A stretch of 58,559 nt of DNA from an uncultured Sutterella sp. (GTDB lineage Bacteria; Pseudomonadota; Gammaproteobacteria; Burkholderiales; Burkholderiaceae_F), in contig CAAGAT010000083.1 in assembly GCA_900767875.1 (NCBI GenBank), positions 1 through 58,559 of the forward strand. The letters run 5' to 3'. Of this stretch, positions 40,437 through 49,524 are shown piece after piece; within the stretch, counting starts at the first letter, position 1, and each line of letters starts with the position of its first letter. The notes under the pieces were generated by a model. The model was not told the DNA's origin. It did no database searches and worked only from the letters and a program-made list of their open reading frames with translations. The translations under genes and the position numbers were made by a program.

Positions 40437-42724
40437 AATCGGGATTAAAGAGTGGTCGGGCCGATCAGGAGCTCGACGAAATCGCCCGCAGCATGCTCGC
40501 CGACGAAGGCTTTGACGCGGACGACTTTGAGCAGATGGCGCATGTGACCTCTCCGCTTGAGGGGCCGATGATTCCGTTTGTCGAATTTCAGGAGGACGGC
40601 CCAACGCACGCCGAGCAAACGGCCGCGGCTGAGAGTCACAGCCAGACTCTGAGCCTCGAGGACATGCCGAGCGTGGGCGAGGGAGCGGCCTTTCTGCCCG
40701 ACTATGAAGAGCGGGTGCGCGCGGCCTTCGGGCCTGAAGGGGCGCTGGCGCGGGCCACCGCGGGCTTTGTCTCGCGCCCGCAGCAGATCGAATTTGCCCT
40801 GGCCGTGGCCCGGGCCTTACAGTCTCGCGGCAAACTCATCGCCGAGGCGGGCACGGGCACGGGCAAGACCTTTGCGTACCTGACGCCCGCCCTGATTGCC
40901 GGCTGCCGCGTCATCGTGAGCACCGCGGGCAAGTCGCTGCAGGAGCAGCTGTGCCGCAAGGACATTCCGGCCCTGATGAAGGCCTGCGGGCTGCCCGCCA
41001 ACGTCGCCCTTTTAAAGGGGCGGTCCAACTACCTGTGCCGCCACCGCATCGCAGCCTGCGAGAGGGGCGAGATCACGTTGCCCTCGCGCGAAGCCGTCGA
41101 GGACTTCCGGCGCATCCGCATCTTTTTGGATAAGACCCGCACGGGCGACGTCAATGAGGTAAGCGGCGTTTCCGAAGACAGCGCCGTGTGGCCTTCGGTG
41201 ACGAGCACCGCGGGCAATTGCCTCGGCAAACACTGCAAGTTTGCGCGTGAGTGTTTCGTGACGCGCGCGCGGTTGCGGGCGCAGAAAGCCAACGTGATCG
41301 TGGTCAACCATCACCTATTCTTGTCGGCCGCCGCCATGGAACTCGAAGGCGGTGCCGACGACGGCATGCTGCCGCGCGTGGACGCCGTCATCTTCGACGA
41401 AGCGCACAAGCTGCCCGAAATCGCGACCAATTATTTTGGCAGTGAACTCTCGACTTCGGCCATCCGCGAAGTGCTCGAGAGTCTGCGCGGCGTGCTGATG
41501 ACCAAGTTCAAGACGCTGGCGCCCAAGGGCGCAAGCTGGGACGACATCACGCAGACCATTAAAAAGTCGCTCTACGACTTCGTGCTGGGCCTCGAGGGTG
41601 CCGGGGTGTTGGAGGGCGACAGCCGCAACATCGAAACCCTCACGACCATGCAGGGTCCGACCAAACACCTGGAAAACGCGAGCCTGGTGCTCGAGATTCT
41701 TCTGTCTTCGGCCGAGCCCTATCGGAGCATGAGCGACGATTTGGCCGCGTACCTCGACTCGGCCAAGGACATTCTCTCGGACCTCAAGCAATGGGTGCAC
41801 TGGCTCAAGGGCGCGGGCATGCCGCTGCCGCCGACCGACAAGCCTCTGGTGCGATGGATTTCGCGCTCGCGCAGCGAAGCGCGCCTGACGGTCACGCCGC
41901 TGGACATTGCCGAGCCCTTTGCGCAGATGATGAACCTGCGCAAGGAAACGGCCTGGATCTTTACCTCGGCCACGATGGCCGTCGGGCACGGCGAATTCAA
42001 GCACTTTACGCAGGCCCTTGGCATTGCCGGGGCCGAGGAGCGGGCCTGGCACTCGCCCTTTGACTACGAAAACCAGGCCATGCTCTACGTGCCGCCCGAC
42101 ATGCCCAACCTCAAGACGGGCGTCTCGCGCGACGACTTTACCGACGAGCTTATCCGCCAGGTTTGGCCCGTGATCGATATGGTCGGCGGTCGCGCCTTTG
42201 TGCTGTGCACAAGCTATCGGGCAATGGAGCGGGCGGCCGAGCAGATCCGCGAGTGCGTCTCGGCCAACGGGCGCGACTACACGGTTCTGGTGCAGCGCGA
42301 AGAAGCCAAGGAAAAGCTCCTCGAGACATTCCGCAGTGACCCGCACCCGATCCTGGTGGCCACCATGAGCTTTTGGGAGGGGATCGATATCAAGGGCGAG
42401 CAGCTCTCGCTGGTGGTGATCGACAAACTGCCGTTCCCCAATCGGGACGATCCGGTGTTTGACGCGCGCTGCAAGTGGCTCGACGCGAAGGGACAGTCCT
42501 CCTTTAATGTCCTGTCGGTGCCGGCGGCGGCCATCGCCCTCAAGCAGGGCACGGGCCGATTGATTCGCAGCGAGGCCGACCGGGGCATTCTCATCATTGG
42601 CGACGTGCGCATGGTGCGCGCCAACTACGGGCAGAAGATCTGGCAGAGCCTGCCGCCCTACACCAAGACGATGAAGCTCGAGCGGCTCATGCAGTTTTGG
42701 TGCGATCCCGAGGCCTGGCAGTAG
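40433..42724 (+). CDS. YoaA/DinG-type ATP-dependent DNA helicase
   Basis: The 763-residue superfamily 2 helicase of the XPD type has Walker A AEAGTGTGKT (about 138-146) and DEAH in VIFDEAHKLPE. Four cysteines for a 4Fe-4S cluster are at C202, C263, C268 and C274. C-terminal motifs include TMSFWEGIDIKGEQLSLVVI and the arginine finger QGTGRLIRS. Relatives unwind damaged or stalled DNA. The first 85 residues are an acidic extension not needed for the fold. GTG 40433 overlaps the preceding stop. Confidence 0.88.
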   Translation: MKSGLKSGRADQELDEIARSMLADEGFDADDFEQMAHVTSPLEGPMIPFVEFQEDGPTHAEQTAAAESHSQTLSLEDMPSVGEGAAFLPDYEERVRAAFGPEGALARATAGFVSRPQQIEFALAVARALQSRGKLIAEAGTGTGKTFAYLTPALIAGCRVIVSTAGKSLQEQLCRKDIPALMKACGLPANVALLKGRSNYLCRHRIAACERGEITLPSREAVEDFRRIRIFLDKTRTGDVNEVSGVSEDSAVWPSVTSTAGNCLGKHCKFARECFVTRARLRAQKANVIVVNHHLFLSAAAMELEGGADDGMLPRVDAVIFDEAHKLPEIATNYFGSELSTSAIREVLESLRGVLMTKFKTLAPKGASWDDITQTIKKSLYDFVLGLEGAGVLEGDSRNIETLTTMQGPTKHLENASLVLEILLSSAEPYRSMSDDLAAYLDSAKDILSDLKQWVHWLKGAGMPLPPTDKPLVRWISRSRSEARLTVTPLDIAEPFAQMMNLRKETAWIFTSATMAVGHGEFKHFTQALGIAGAEERAWHSPFDYENQAMLYVPPDMPNLKTGVSRDDFTDELIRQVWPVIDMVGGRAFVLCTSYRAMERAAEQIRECVSANGRDYTVLVQREEAKEKLLETFRSDPHPILVATMSFWEGIDIKGEQLSLVVIDKLPFPNRDDPVFDARCKWLDAKGQSSFNVLSVPAAAIALKQGTGRLIRSEADRGILIIGDVRMVRANYGQKIWQSLPPYTKTMKLERLMQFWCDPEAWQ

Positions 42725-42834
42725 CTTCTGGCGGCGAGGGTTTTCGCACCGGCGTCGTGCGCTTGGCCGCTTTGGCCTTGGAGGAGGCTGCCCGGGGGAC
42801 TCTTCTTTTTGCCCGAGGCGGCCTTTTTGCTCGT

Positions 42835-43200
42835 CTAGCGGTGCCGCACGCGCTTGGGCAGGCGAATGTGCGCCTGACGGGCCAGCTGCACTTCTTCGAG
42901 AATTCCTTCGCAGCTTTGCAGATTGTCGAGGCAATAGAGCACGCTTAAAACCGTGCCGATCGACACCGTCGTGTCGCCCTGCTCGATGCGCTTGTAGGTC
43001 GACAATGACGTGCGGCTTTTCTGCGCGAGCTCTTCCTGCGTGAGGTGACAAGCGCGGCGGGCCGCACTGATGCGCTCGCCCAACTCTTCGGTGAAGCTTT
43101 GGACGGGAAGAATGAAAAAGCGCTTTAAGGGCGCGCGCACGGAGACGGAGCTTTTGGCGGGAGCGGGCATGATCGGACGCAGGGCTATGTTGCACCCCAT
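42835..43200 (-). CDS. XRE-family transcriptional regulator
   Basis: A 121-residue protein with a Cro/C1-type helix-turn-helix (about residues 40-95: ELGERISAARRACHLTQEELAQKSRTSLSTYKRIEQGDTTVS, read in two parts) and a basic tail (IRLPKRVRHR). It stands alone; no HipA-like partner is adjacent. ATG 43200 and ATG 43170 are both possible, and neither has a good Shine-Dalgarno. Targets are unknown. The 110 bp between it and the convergent helicase gene hold no other gene. Confidence 0.75.
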   Translation of the reverse strand: MGCNIALRPIMPAPAKSSVSVRAPLKRFFILPVQSFTEELGERISAARRACHLTQEELAQKSRTSLSTYKRIEQGDTTVSIGTVLSVLYCLDNLQSCEGILEEVQLARQAHIRLPKRVRHR

Positions 43201-43237
43201 TTAGCTTAGCAAACCGCGGCGAGAGCAACCAACCCGT

Positions 43238-43825
43238 TTAGAGTAAACCCGCGAAAACGTCGTGCTCGACCAGGATCTTGATGCCGATGATCATCAAAAC
43301 GGCGGCACCGATGAGCGAAAGTTTGTTGCTGTGACGGGCGGCGGTTTCCGACAGGCTGCGGCCAAGGAGAACGCACAGAGCCGTGAGAATAAAGCACACC
43401 ACGCCGATGACGATCGAGGGCCACAGGATCGGGAACTGCGCCATGGCAAAGGAAAAGCCCACGGCCAGGGCGTCCAGGCTCGTGGCCACGGCCAGGGTAA
43501 AGAGTCGGCCCCAGGAAAGGTCGGCCGTCAGGGGGCAGGCCTCACCGCAGCCGTCCCCCTCAAGGCCCTCCTTGACCATCGAGAAAGACACCCAGGCCAG
43601 AAGCGCGAAGGCGATCCAGTGGTCCCAGGCCGAGACCAAGTCGGAAATCGTCTGGCCGATGAAGCCGCCGATGAGGGGCATCAGGAACTGAAAAAGCCCG
43701 AAGGCCACCGCAAACTTGACCACCACCTTGCCGGTGATGTTGCGGCAGCAGGCGCTGCAGCACAGCGCCACAACCATGGCATCAATCGAGAGCGCAACGG
43801 CTATTCCGAGCACTTGCAGCAGCAT
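43238..43825 (-). CDS. mntP: Manganese efflux pump MntP
   Basis: A 195-residue membrane protein with six segments and the two MntP repeats: ALSIDAMVVAL in the first and ATSLDALAVGFSFA in the second, whose acidic residues bind Mn2+. DHWIAFALLAWVSFSMVKEG is also typical. The first helix continues into CCSACC, a cysteine cluster not usual for MntP. ATG 43825 (MLLQVLG) has AGGAAA upstream; the longer frame to 43906 adds soluble sequence. No yybP-ykoY manganese riboswitch is recognisable in the leader. Confidence 0.85.
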   Translation of the reverse strand: MLLQVLGIAVALSIDAMVVALCCSACCRNITGKVVVKFAVAFGLFQFLMPLIGGFIGQTISDLVSAWDHWIAFALLAWVSFSMVKEGLEGDGCGEACPLTADLSWGRLFTLAVATSLDALAVGFSFAMAQFPILWPSIVIGVVCFILTALCVLLGRSLSETAARHSNKLSLIGAAVLMIIGIKILVEHDVFAGLL

Positions 43826-44254
43826 GACGGGTTTCCTGTTCTTGTAAGGGGGTGGGGTCGGTTGGGAGCGCCATTTTACCCGAGCCGGCCCCGGGCAAAA
43901 AAACAAGGAACGGGGTGTCTGACTTTGTGTGCCGTACCTGAGTCTCCTGCGGCCTTACAGAGGTCATAAACCATTCGCACGGATTCCCTCTCTGTTAGCA
44001 AACGTAAGAAAAGATTGAAAAATCAGGGATTTCGATAATCGTTTTGGTTACATCCTCGGATACCACCAGCGGATTATGGTGATTTCCAGACGGGACAATA
44101 AGTCCTCGCGTTTGAAGCGGCACACCACGGCCGTTTCCGGGGTGTGGCCTCGCCCGACACCGTCAGGCGGCCGGCAACGCTCCCCCAGACCCCATTGCCC
44201 CTGCCCAACGAGCGGCGGCCGATTTGAGATCGTGCAACGTCATCGAATTCAAGG
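43826..44254. other. Intergenic region between mntP and the IS66 relic
   Basis: These 429 bp hold the mntP leader, with a possible -10 TAAAAT on the minus strand near 43875, then an AT-rich stretch (43975-44100) and GC-rich sequence without a credible reading frame. Part of it may be further IS66 debris, but no conserved IS66 motif could be read. Confidence 0.4.
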
Positions 44255-44938
44255 GCGGGGCGGGGAGCCCGGCATCTCTACCGCATTGAAGCCGAACTCA
44301 GGCGCCAAGATGAAGAAACCCAGGAGCAGTGGCTCGAACGGGGGCGGGAGCGCAGGGTGAACGACTCGATGAAACATCTCGAGGCGCTTGACGCACTGAT
44401 GCTCGAATGTGCCAACCGTCAGATGACGCAGGACGCAAAGGGGCGGTGGAAGGCCAAGTCCCGCGACACGGCGCAGAGCAAGGCTCTGACCTACTACATG
44501 AACCTGCGGGAGAATCTGCGCGTGTTTGCCGAGGAACCGAACGTGCCGATCGACTCGAACTGCGTCGAGCGCCCCATCCGCCCGATTGCGGTGCTGCGTG
44601 CCGTGACGCACTTTAAGCAGTCTCGGGAGCACACCCGGGCGCTGTGCGGGTATCTGACTCTGTTTGGGACGGCCGATGCCTGCGGCATCGCCGACCCGGT
44701 GCAATGGCTGACCGACTACGGTAAGGCCAGGTACTCGTACGCCTACGACAGAGCCCTGGAGTGACGCGCCTGGCGGGGACTGCCGCTGGACAAGCAGCTG
44801 GACTTTACGCCGCAGGACTCGGAAGGATTTGACTATACGCCTTGGCTGCCGCAAAACTACGCGGCCGCACAGGCCGGACGGTCATCACCCCCTCGACCGG
44901 ATATGGAAACGGGCGCCGCTTGGTGCCCGTTTGCGTAG
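44255..44938 (+). pseudogene. Remnant of an IS66-family transposase
   Basis: The frame from about 44255 reads ARHLYRIEAELRRQDEETQE, then SKALTYYMNLRENLRVFAEE, then VPIDSNCVERPIRPIAVLRA, the C-terminal third of an IS66 TnpC transposase (the catalytic glutamate is in the NCVERPIRPI block). A TGA at 44762-44764 interrupts it. The same frame then continues through LDFTPQDSEGFDYTPWLPQN to a TAG at 44936-44938. The N-terminal two thirds, the accessory genes and the ends are missing, so this is a dead fragment. Confidence 0.8.
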
Positions 44939-44957
44939 GAGTTGGCCTGAAAACTAA

Positions 44958-46343
44958 GCGATAGGCTGCTTACCGACAAAAGGACTGAAAAACGAGGAAA
45001 CAGGATTCGTCCTAACGGCTAGCAGGAGTGACTCGAAGAAGTCTATCGGCGGGAACTACAGCTTCGACGAAAGAGTTTTTCGAGCGATTGCGCCGGTGTT
45101 TGATGAGGTTGTTGCTAAGGCGCGACTCTTTGAAAGTACACCCGATCTGGAGCATCATAATCAGCACGTTCAGGGTATCCACACCTTTGCTACCCCAGTA
45201 GAGATTGACGGCAACTTGTACCGCGTACAGCTTGCGGTGCGGGATTACATTACGCCAAAACAAGAACGCTTAGCGACACACAAAATCGCGGGGATTCAGA
45301 TCTATGAAATAGAAAACCCGCCGGTTAGCAGAACGGACGGCGGGCCTTCAGACATCCGCGGCGTTACTGCGCCAAATATCCGCCTCTCCGGCAGTCCAGT
45401 CGCCCCCTCGGATCGTGTAATCAGTTTATCGCAGTTGGCCGGCGGCCGCAAACCTTACCGGCGACAGGATGGCAAAAGACTATTTGACGAAGTGGACAAG
45501 GCGTCCCGCGCTGAGGGTGGTGCGTATTTTGAGTCTCCGTCATTCAATCAGATCATCGGCGAACGTCGCGTTCAAGCAATGGATCAAGGGGACGAAAATT
45601 GGAGACGTACCAACCTCCTGACCGTTGCGAAGCAAATGGAATTGGGCGGTAAAACTCCCGAAGAGATCCGTGCGGCGACTGGTTGGGAGCGCGGTGCGGA
45701 TAGAGAATGGCGATACGAAATCCCGGACTTGACTGTGAAGGACGGGGCGGCCGCGCTTGTCCAAGAGAAACGTGTCGCGGTTCAAAAGGCAGGGGCGAAG
45801 GCGTTTAATGTCGCTCTGTCGGATTTGATTGATGCACCGGATTTGTTCAAAGCCTACTCGTGACTCAAGGGGCTGAAGGTTGAGTTCGGAGAACTGCCTC
45901 CGAACGTCGGCGGTTATTTCTCTCCAAAGGAAGATTTGATCCGTCTCCCATTTGATGAAGACATTACGACGGATCGCGCCCGGATGACGCTGATCCATGA
46001 GGTTCAGCACGCCGTCCAGGAAGTCGAGGGGTTCACGAAGGGCGCTGATTTCTCGCGGGTCCCGACGAAGGGGCTGGCCCTGTGGCGTGCTATGGGCGAA
46101 CTGTGGCGACTCCGAGCCAATCCGGATTGGCAGGAATACAAAGACGTTAACGATGCGCTAAATCGCATTTATGACGAAGAGGCAACGCAAGCACGGCGCG
46201 AGAAAGGAATTACCCAAGCGGAAGACGACGCCGAAGCTGATAGGCTGTTTAAGCAATTGGAAGCGTTAGAAAAGCGCCCCGCAGTGCAGGCGGTGTTAGC
46301 TGAAGAAAAACGCCTGATGAAAATTTACGGCTCCGTTTCATGA
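44958..46343 (+). pseudogene. Truncated phage-type polyvalent protein (nuclease-like and HExxH domains)
   Basis: The frame is open from 44958 with no good start codon, so the 5' end is lost. The first part (VFRAIAPVFDEVVAKARLFE through TPVEIDGNLYRVQLAVRDY) resembles the phage barnase/EndoU/RelE-like (PBECR) nuclease domain. The next (GGKTPEEIRAATGWERGADR then EWRYEIPD) resembles large polyvalent protein domains of phages and mobile elements. A TGA at 45861-45863 splits the frame (AYS-stop-LKGLKVEFGELPP). After it comes LIHEVQHAVQEVEGFTKGAD with an HExxH zinc-protease-like motif. Domain names rest on pattern memory; the split frame is directly visible. Confidence 0.7.
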
Positions 46344-46417
46344 TCTGCCTATATTGCCTGAAATTTTGAATGTCGGCGAGGTTTCGCCGTCATCTTATCG
46401 TGCGCCGCACGATGGCC

Positions 46418-46807
46418 TTATATCCCTCGACTGAAGGCGAGGGCTTTACGGCCTATTTCTGTAAAGACCTGCAGGCACACGGGGGAGTCAACGCCCGCCG
46501 CGCCGTTCAAAACGGCACCCGTCAGAGACGCCTCAAACCCCTCAAAAAGCGAGAGCACATTGAGCGCAAGTTCGCGCTTGCGCCGCAGCACGCGGGCGTG
46601 TTCTTCGGGCGCAAAGAGCGCGTAGTGGGCACGCACGGCCGTTTCGATTTCGGAGCCCGAGGGCAGGACGCCGGCGGGCAGCCCCCGGCATCCGCCGAAT
46701 TCCTCGCGGGCACGCGCTCGTGCTTCGGTCCAGCTCATGCCCGAGTCGGCGATGAGCGCGGCGATGCGCTGGGCGATTTCCGCCCGCAGGTTTTCTGTCG
46801 CACTCAC
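46418..46807 (-). CDS. Conserved hypothetical protein, 3'-truncated
   Basis: A 129-residue product starting MSATENLRAEIAQRIAALIAD, with a helical N-terminus and LTGAVLNGAAGVDSPVCLQV, a pattern I associate with betaproteobacterial nucleotidyltransferase-like proteins of unknown role. Those continue about 50 residues beyond the point where this one ends (ALAFSRGI-stop), so the 3' end may have been replaced by the mobile DNA that begins 75 bp downstream. Its start overlaps the end of the DUF3426 gene by four bases, which places it in the same operon. Confidence 0.6.
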   Translation of the reverse strand: MSATENLRAEIAQRIAALIADSGMSWTEARARAREEFGGCRGLPAGVLPSGSEIETAVRAHYALFAPEEHARVLRRKRELALNVLSLFEGFEASLTGAVLNGAAGVDSPVCLQVFTEIGRKALAFSRGI

Positions 46808-47937
46808 TGCGCCGGTCCCTCTTGGGTGAGGTACACGGGCTTGACGATGCAGCGCGCGGGAGTGACGTTGGTCTGCATGCTGAAGCGCACCGTCAGGGTG
46901 CGGCCCGCGGCCAGGCTCACGGGCGAGGCCGGGCTCAGGTACTCGGACGGGGCTAGGCTCTTGCGCATCAGCGTGGTGTCGGTGTCGTCCACCAGCTCAA
47001 TGTCCAGAGCCGGAATGGCCTGGGGCATGTCCGAGCCGTTGATGAGCGTGATTTCGAGCTGATAGTTGCCCGACTCGTCGACGGCGCGCAGGGTGACCTT
47101 ATTGACCACAAAGGCCGAGATGTCCCGCAGGAAAAAGCCCGGGCACGGGATCTTGCCGCAGACGCGGTTGTAGACGCTCTGCGTCTGTGGGAACAGGGCA
47201 ATGATTTTCTGATTGAAGATCACCGCCAGGGCCGCGGCCAAAATGAGCAGCAACACGAAGGCGGTAAAGACGCTCGCAAAGGCGCCCGATTTTTGGCGGG
47301 CGCGCTTGGGCGGATGCGCCAACGACTCGGCCACGCGGATTTTCTGCGGCTGCGTGGCCTCGGGCTTGCTCTTGGCCGGAATGATTTTGGCCAGAGCCGC
47401 GTCCGGGCGGCTTGCCTGTAGCTCCTGGCCGGGCGTCATGCCGTGCAGGCGCAGCAGCTGATTGTTTTGCGTGGCGTCGGCCGCCGGGGCTTCGGGGGCC
47501 TCGACGCAAGTCGGTGCGGGGCTCTCTTCGGGGGCCGGCGCCGGCTGAGCGAGAGCCTGCGGCTCGGTCGCTTGCACAGGCTCAACGACGGACATGCCCG
47601 CGGCTTGGGCGCTTGAGGCCTCGCGTTGGGGCGCTTCGGGGGCTGGGGCCGGCTGGGGCATCACGCGTGTCTGCGACGCGGCGGCAGCGGGAGCAGGGGC
47701 CGGAGCGGTAGCGTGGGCCGGAGCCGGCGTCGGGGGCGGGGCGGGCACCACGGGTGCGGGCGGCGCCGGGGGCATGTGCGGGAAGCGCTCCTCGGGCACG
47801 GCGGCCAGATTGCAGGTGGCATCAAAACTGTTCTGGCACACCGAGCAGCGCACCGGGCCGCGCTCGGCCGTGTCTTGATCGGGAAGACGCCAAACCGCGC
47901 CGCAGTACGGGCAGCGGGTAACAAATGCCATCGACAT
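46804..47937 (-). CDS. Zinc-ribbon membrane protein with DUF3426
   Basis: The 377-residue protein starts with a zinc ribbon (TRCPYCGAVWRL and RCSVCQNSF), followed by a Pro/Ala/Glu-rich linker of about 150 residues. One membrane segment (VFTAFVLLLILAAALAVIF) leads to a C-terminal DUF3426 beta domain (about 265-375). The family (MJ0042-type zinc finger plus DUF3426) is common in betaproteobacteria and of unknown function. ATG 47937 and ATG 47931 are both plausible; the longer frame to 47952 adds only five residues. Confidence 0.8.
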   Translation of the reverse strand: MSMAFVTRCPYCGAVWRLPDQDTAERGPVRCSVCQNSFDATCNLAAVPEERFPHMPPAPPAPVVPAPPPTPAPAHATAPAPAPAAAASQTRVMPQPAPAPEAPQREASSAQAAGMSVVEPVQATEPQALAQPAPAPEESPAPTCVEAPEAPAADATQNNQLLRLHGMTPGQELQASRPDAALAKIIPAKSKPEATQPQKIRVAESLAHPPKRARQKSGAFASVFTAFVLLLILAAALAVIFNQKIIALFPQTQSVYNRVCGKIPCPGFFLRDISAFVVNKVTLRAVDESGNYQLEITLINGSDMPQAIPALDIELVDDTDTTLMRKSLAPSEYLSPASPVSLAAGRTLTVRFSMQTNVTPARCIVKPVYLTQEGPAQ

Positions 47938-48168
47938 AGAAGAAAACCGCAAAAGAGAAAGCGCGTCGGCCCTTCAGGGCGCCGACCGATTAGGAGGCTG
48001 AATTTTAGCCAACGCCGATGCACTTTCCCATCGGAAGGATCCCAAAGACGCGCCATCGGCGGCAAGCCCCCGTAGAATTCAAAAATCGGCCGCGCCGCGC
48101 CCCATCAAGCGGGCCACACGGGCGGCCATCGAACGCCAACGAAACGCTTACGAAAGGGCAGTCAGGGC

Positions 48169-49524
48169 ATGCATATTCATATTCTGGGCATTTGCGGCAC
48201 CTTCATGGCCGGTGTCGCCCGACTGGCGGCGGCCGCCGGGCACAAGGTCACGGGCAGCGACGCCAACGTTTATCCGCCCATGAGCGATCAGCTCAAGGAC
48301 GCCGGCATTGAATTGACGCAGGGCTACGAGGAGCGCGACGTGGCCATCGCCCCCGACCTGTGGGTGATCGGCAATGCGATCGGCCGCGGCAATGCGCTCT
48401 TGGAGGAAATCCTCGACCGGCGTCTGCCCTACACCTCGGGTCCGCAGTGGCTCAGCGAAAACGTGCTGCAGGGCCGCCACGTCCTGGCGGTGGCGGGCAC
48501 CCACGGCAAGACGACCACGAGCTCGATGCTCATGCACATCCTGGCTAAAACCGGCCGCGAGCCCGGCTGGCTCATCGGCGGCGTGCCCTTTGACACGCAT
48601 GCGTCGGCGGGCCTGGGGCGCAGCCCGTACTTTGTGATCGAAGCCGACGAATACGACACGGCCTTCTTTGACAAGCGCAGCAAGTTCGTGCACTACCGCC
48701 CGATGACGGCCATTGTCAACAACCTCGAGTACGACCACGCCGACATCTTCGAAAACCTGGCGGCCATCGAAAAGCAGTTCCACCACCTGGTGCGCACGAT
48801 CCCGCGCACGGGCCTGGTGATCGCCAACGCGCAAAGCGAAGCGCTCGATCGCGTGTTGGCCATGGGCTGCTGGAGCCGCGTCGAACGCTTCAACAGCGCC
48901 GAGGGCTGGAGCGTGGACGAGGAGCGCACGGTGCGCCTGGCGGGTCGCGTGCTCGGGTCCCTGGCGGACATGCCCGCCGCGGGCATGCACAACGCCCAGA
49001 ATGCCCTGGCGGCCATCGCCGCCGCCCACGACGCGGGCGTGGCCCCTCAAGAGGCCATCGAAGCGATGCTCTCCTTTGCCGGTGTGGCCCGGCGCCTTGA
49101 AGTCAAGGGCACGGAAGCGGGCGTGACGGTGGTCGACGACTTTGCGCACCACCCGAGCGCCATCGAAGTGACCATTGCGGCCATGCGCGGCAAGATGAAG
49201 GGCGGGCGGCTGCTCGTCGTCTTTGAGCCGCGCAGCAACACGATGAAGCTCGGCACCATGAAGGATCGGCTTGCGGGCAGCCTCAAGGCGGCCGATCGCG
49301 TGTACTGCTACAAGGGCGCGGGGGTCAAGTGGGATCCGGCCGGCGCTCTGCTGCCCCTCGGGGCCAAGGCGAGCACCTACGAGGGGGATGTGGCCAATCT
49401 GGCGCACATCGTCGCGCAGGACGCCCGCGCGGGCGACACGATTTTGTGCATGAGCAACGGCAGTTTTGGCGGCATCTGCGGCAAACTTTTGGCCGAGCTC
49501 AAGGCTAAAGAGGCCGCGCGGTGA
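48169..49524 (+). CDS. mpl: UDP-N-acetylmuramate:tripeptide ligase Mpl
   Basis: A 451-residue Mur ligase that attaches recycled L-Ala-gamma-D-Glu-meso-DAP to UDP-MurNAc. Motifs include MHIHILGICGTFMAGVARLA, the P-loop AVAGTHGKTTTSSML, EADEYDTAFFDKRSKFVHY, NNLEYDHADIF and the C-terminal FEPRSNTMK, all diagnostic of Mpl compared with MurC. Together with AmiC it links to peptidoglycan recycling. Its end overlaps the start of the YqiA-type gene by four bases. Confidence 0.95.
   Translation: MHIHILGICGTFMAGVARLAAAAGHKVTGSDANVYPPMSDQLKDAGIELTQGYEERDVAIAPDLWVIGNAIGRGNALLEEILDRRLPYTSGPQWLSENVLQGRHVLAVAGTHGKTTTSSMLMHILAKTGREPGWLIGGVPFDTHASAGLGRSPYFVIEADEYDTAFFDKRSKFVHYRPMTAIVNNLEYDHADIFENLAAIEKQFHHLVRTIPRTGLVIANAQSEALDRVLAMGCWSRVERFNSAEGWSVDEERTVRLAGRVLGSLADMPAAGMHNAQNALAAIAAAHDAGVAPQEAIEAMLSFAGVARRLEVKGTEAGVTVVDDFAHHPSAIEVTIAAMRGKMKGGRLLVVFEPRSNTMKLGTMKDRLAGSLKAADRVYCYKGAGVKWDPAGALLPLGAKASTYEGDVANLAHIVAQDARAGDTILCMSNGSFGGICGKLLAELKAKEAAR

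Noticed and set aside
42697..42948. Plus-strand frame after the YoaA/DinG helicase gene
   Set aside because: It overlaps the helicase end and lies antisense to the XRE regulator; composition is that of a shadow frame.
43826..43980. yybP-ykoY manganese riboswitch before mntP
   Set aside because: The conserved core of that riboswitch is not present in the mntP leader, and the stems seen are weak.
44076..44254. Additional IS66 coding sequence upstream of the relic
   Set aside because: No conserved IS66 block could be read in any frame in this stretch.
142..45863. Reassignment of TGA to an amino acid in this genome
   Set aside because: Many host genes here (for example tsaE, the DUF456 gene, nikR and recR) end with TGA at the expected family length, so TGA is a normal stop.
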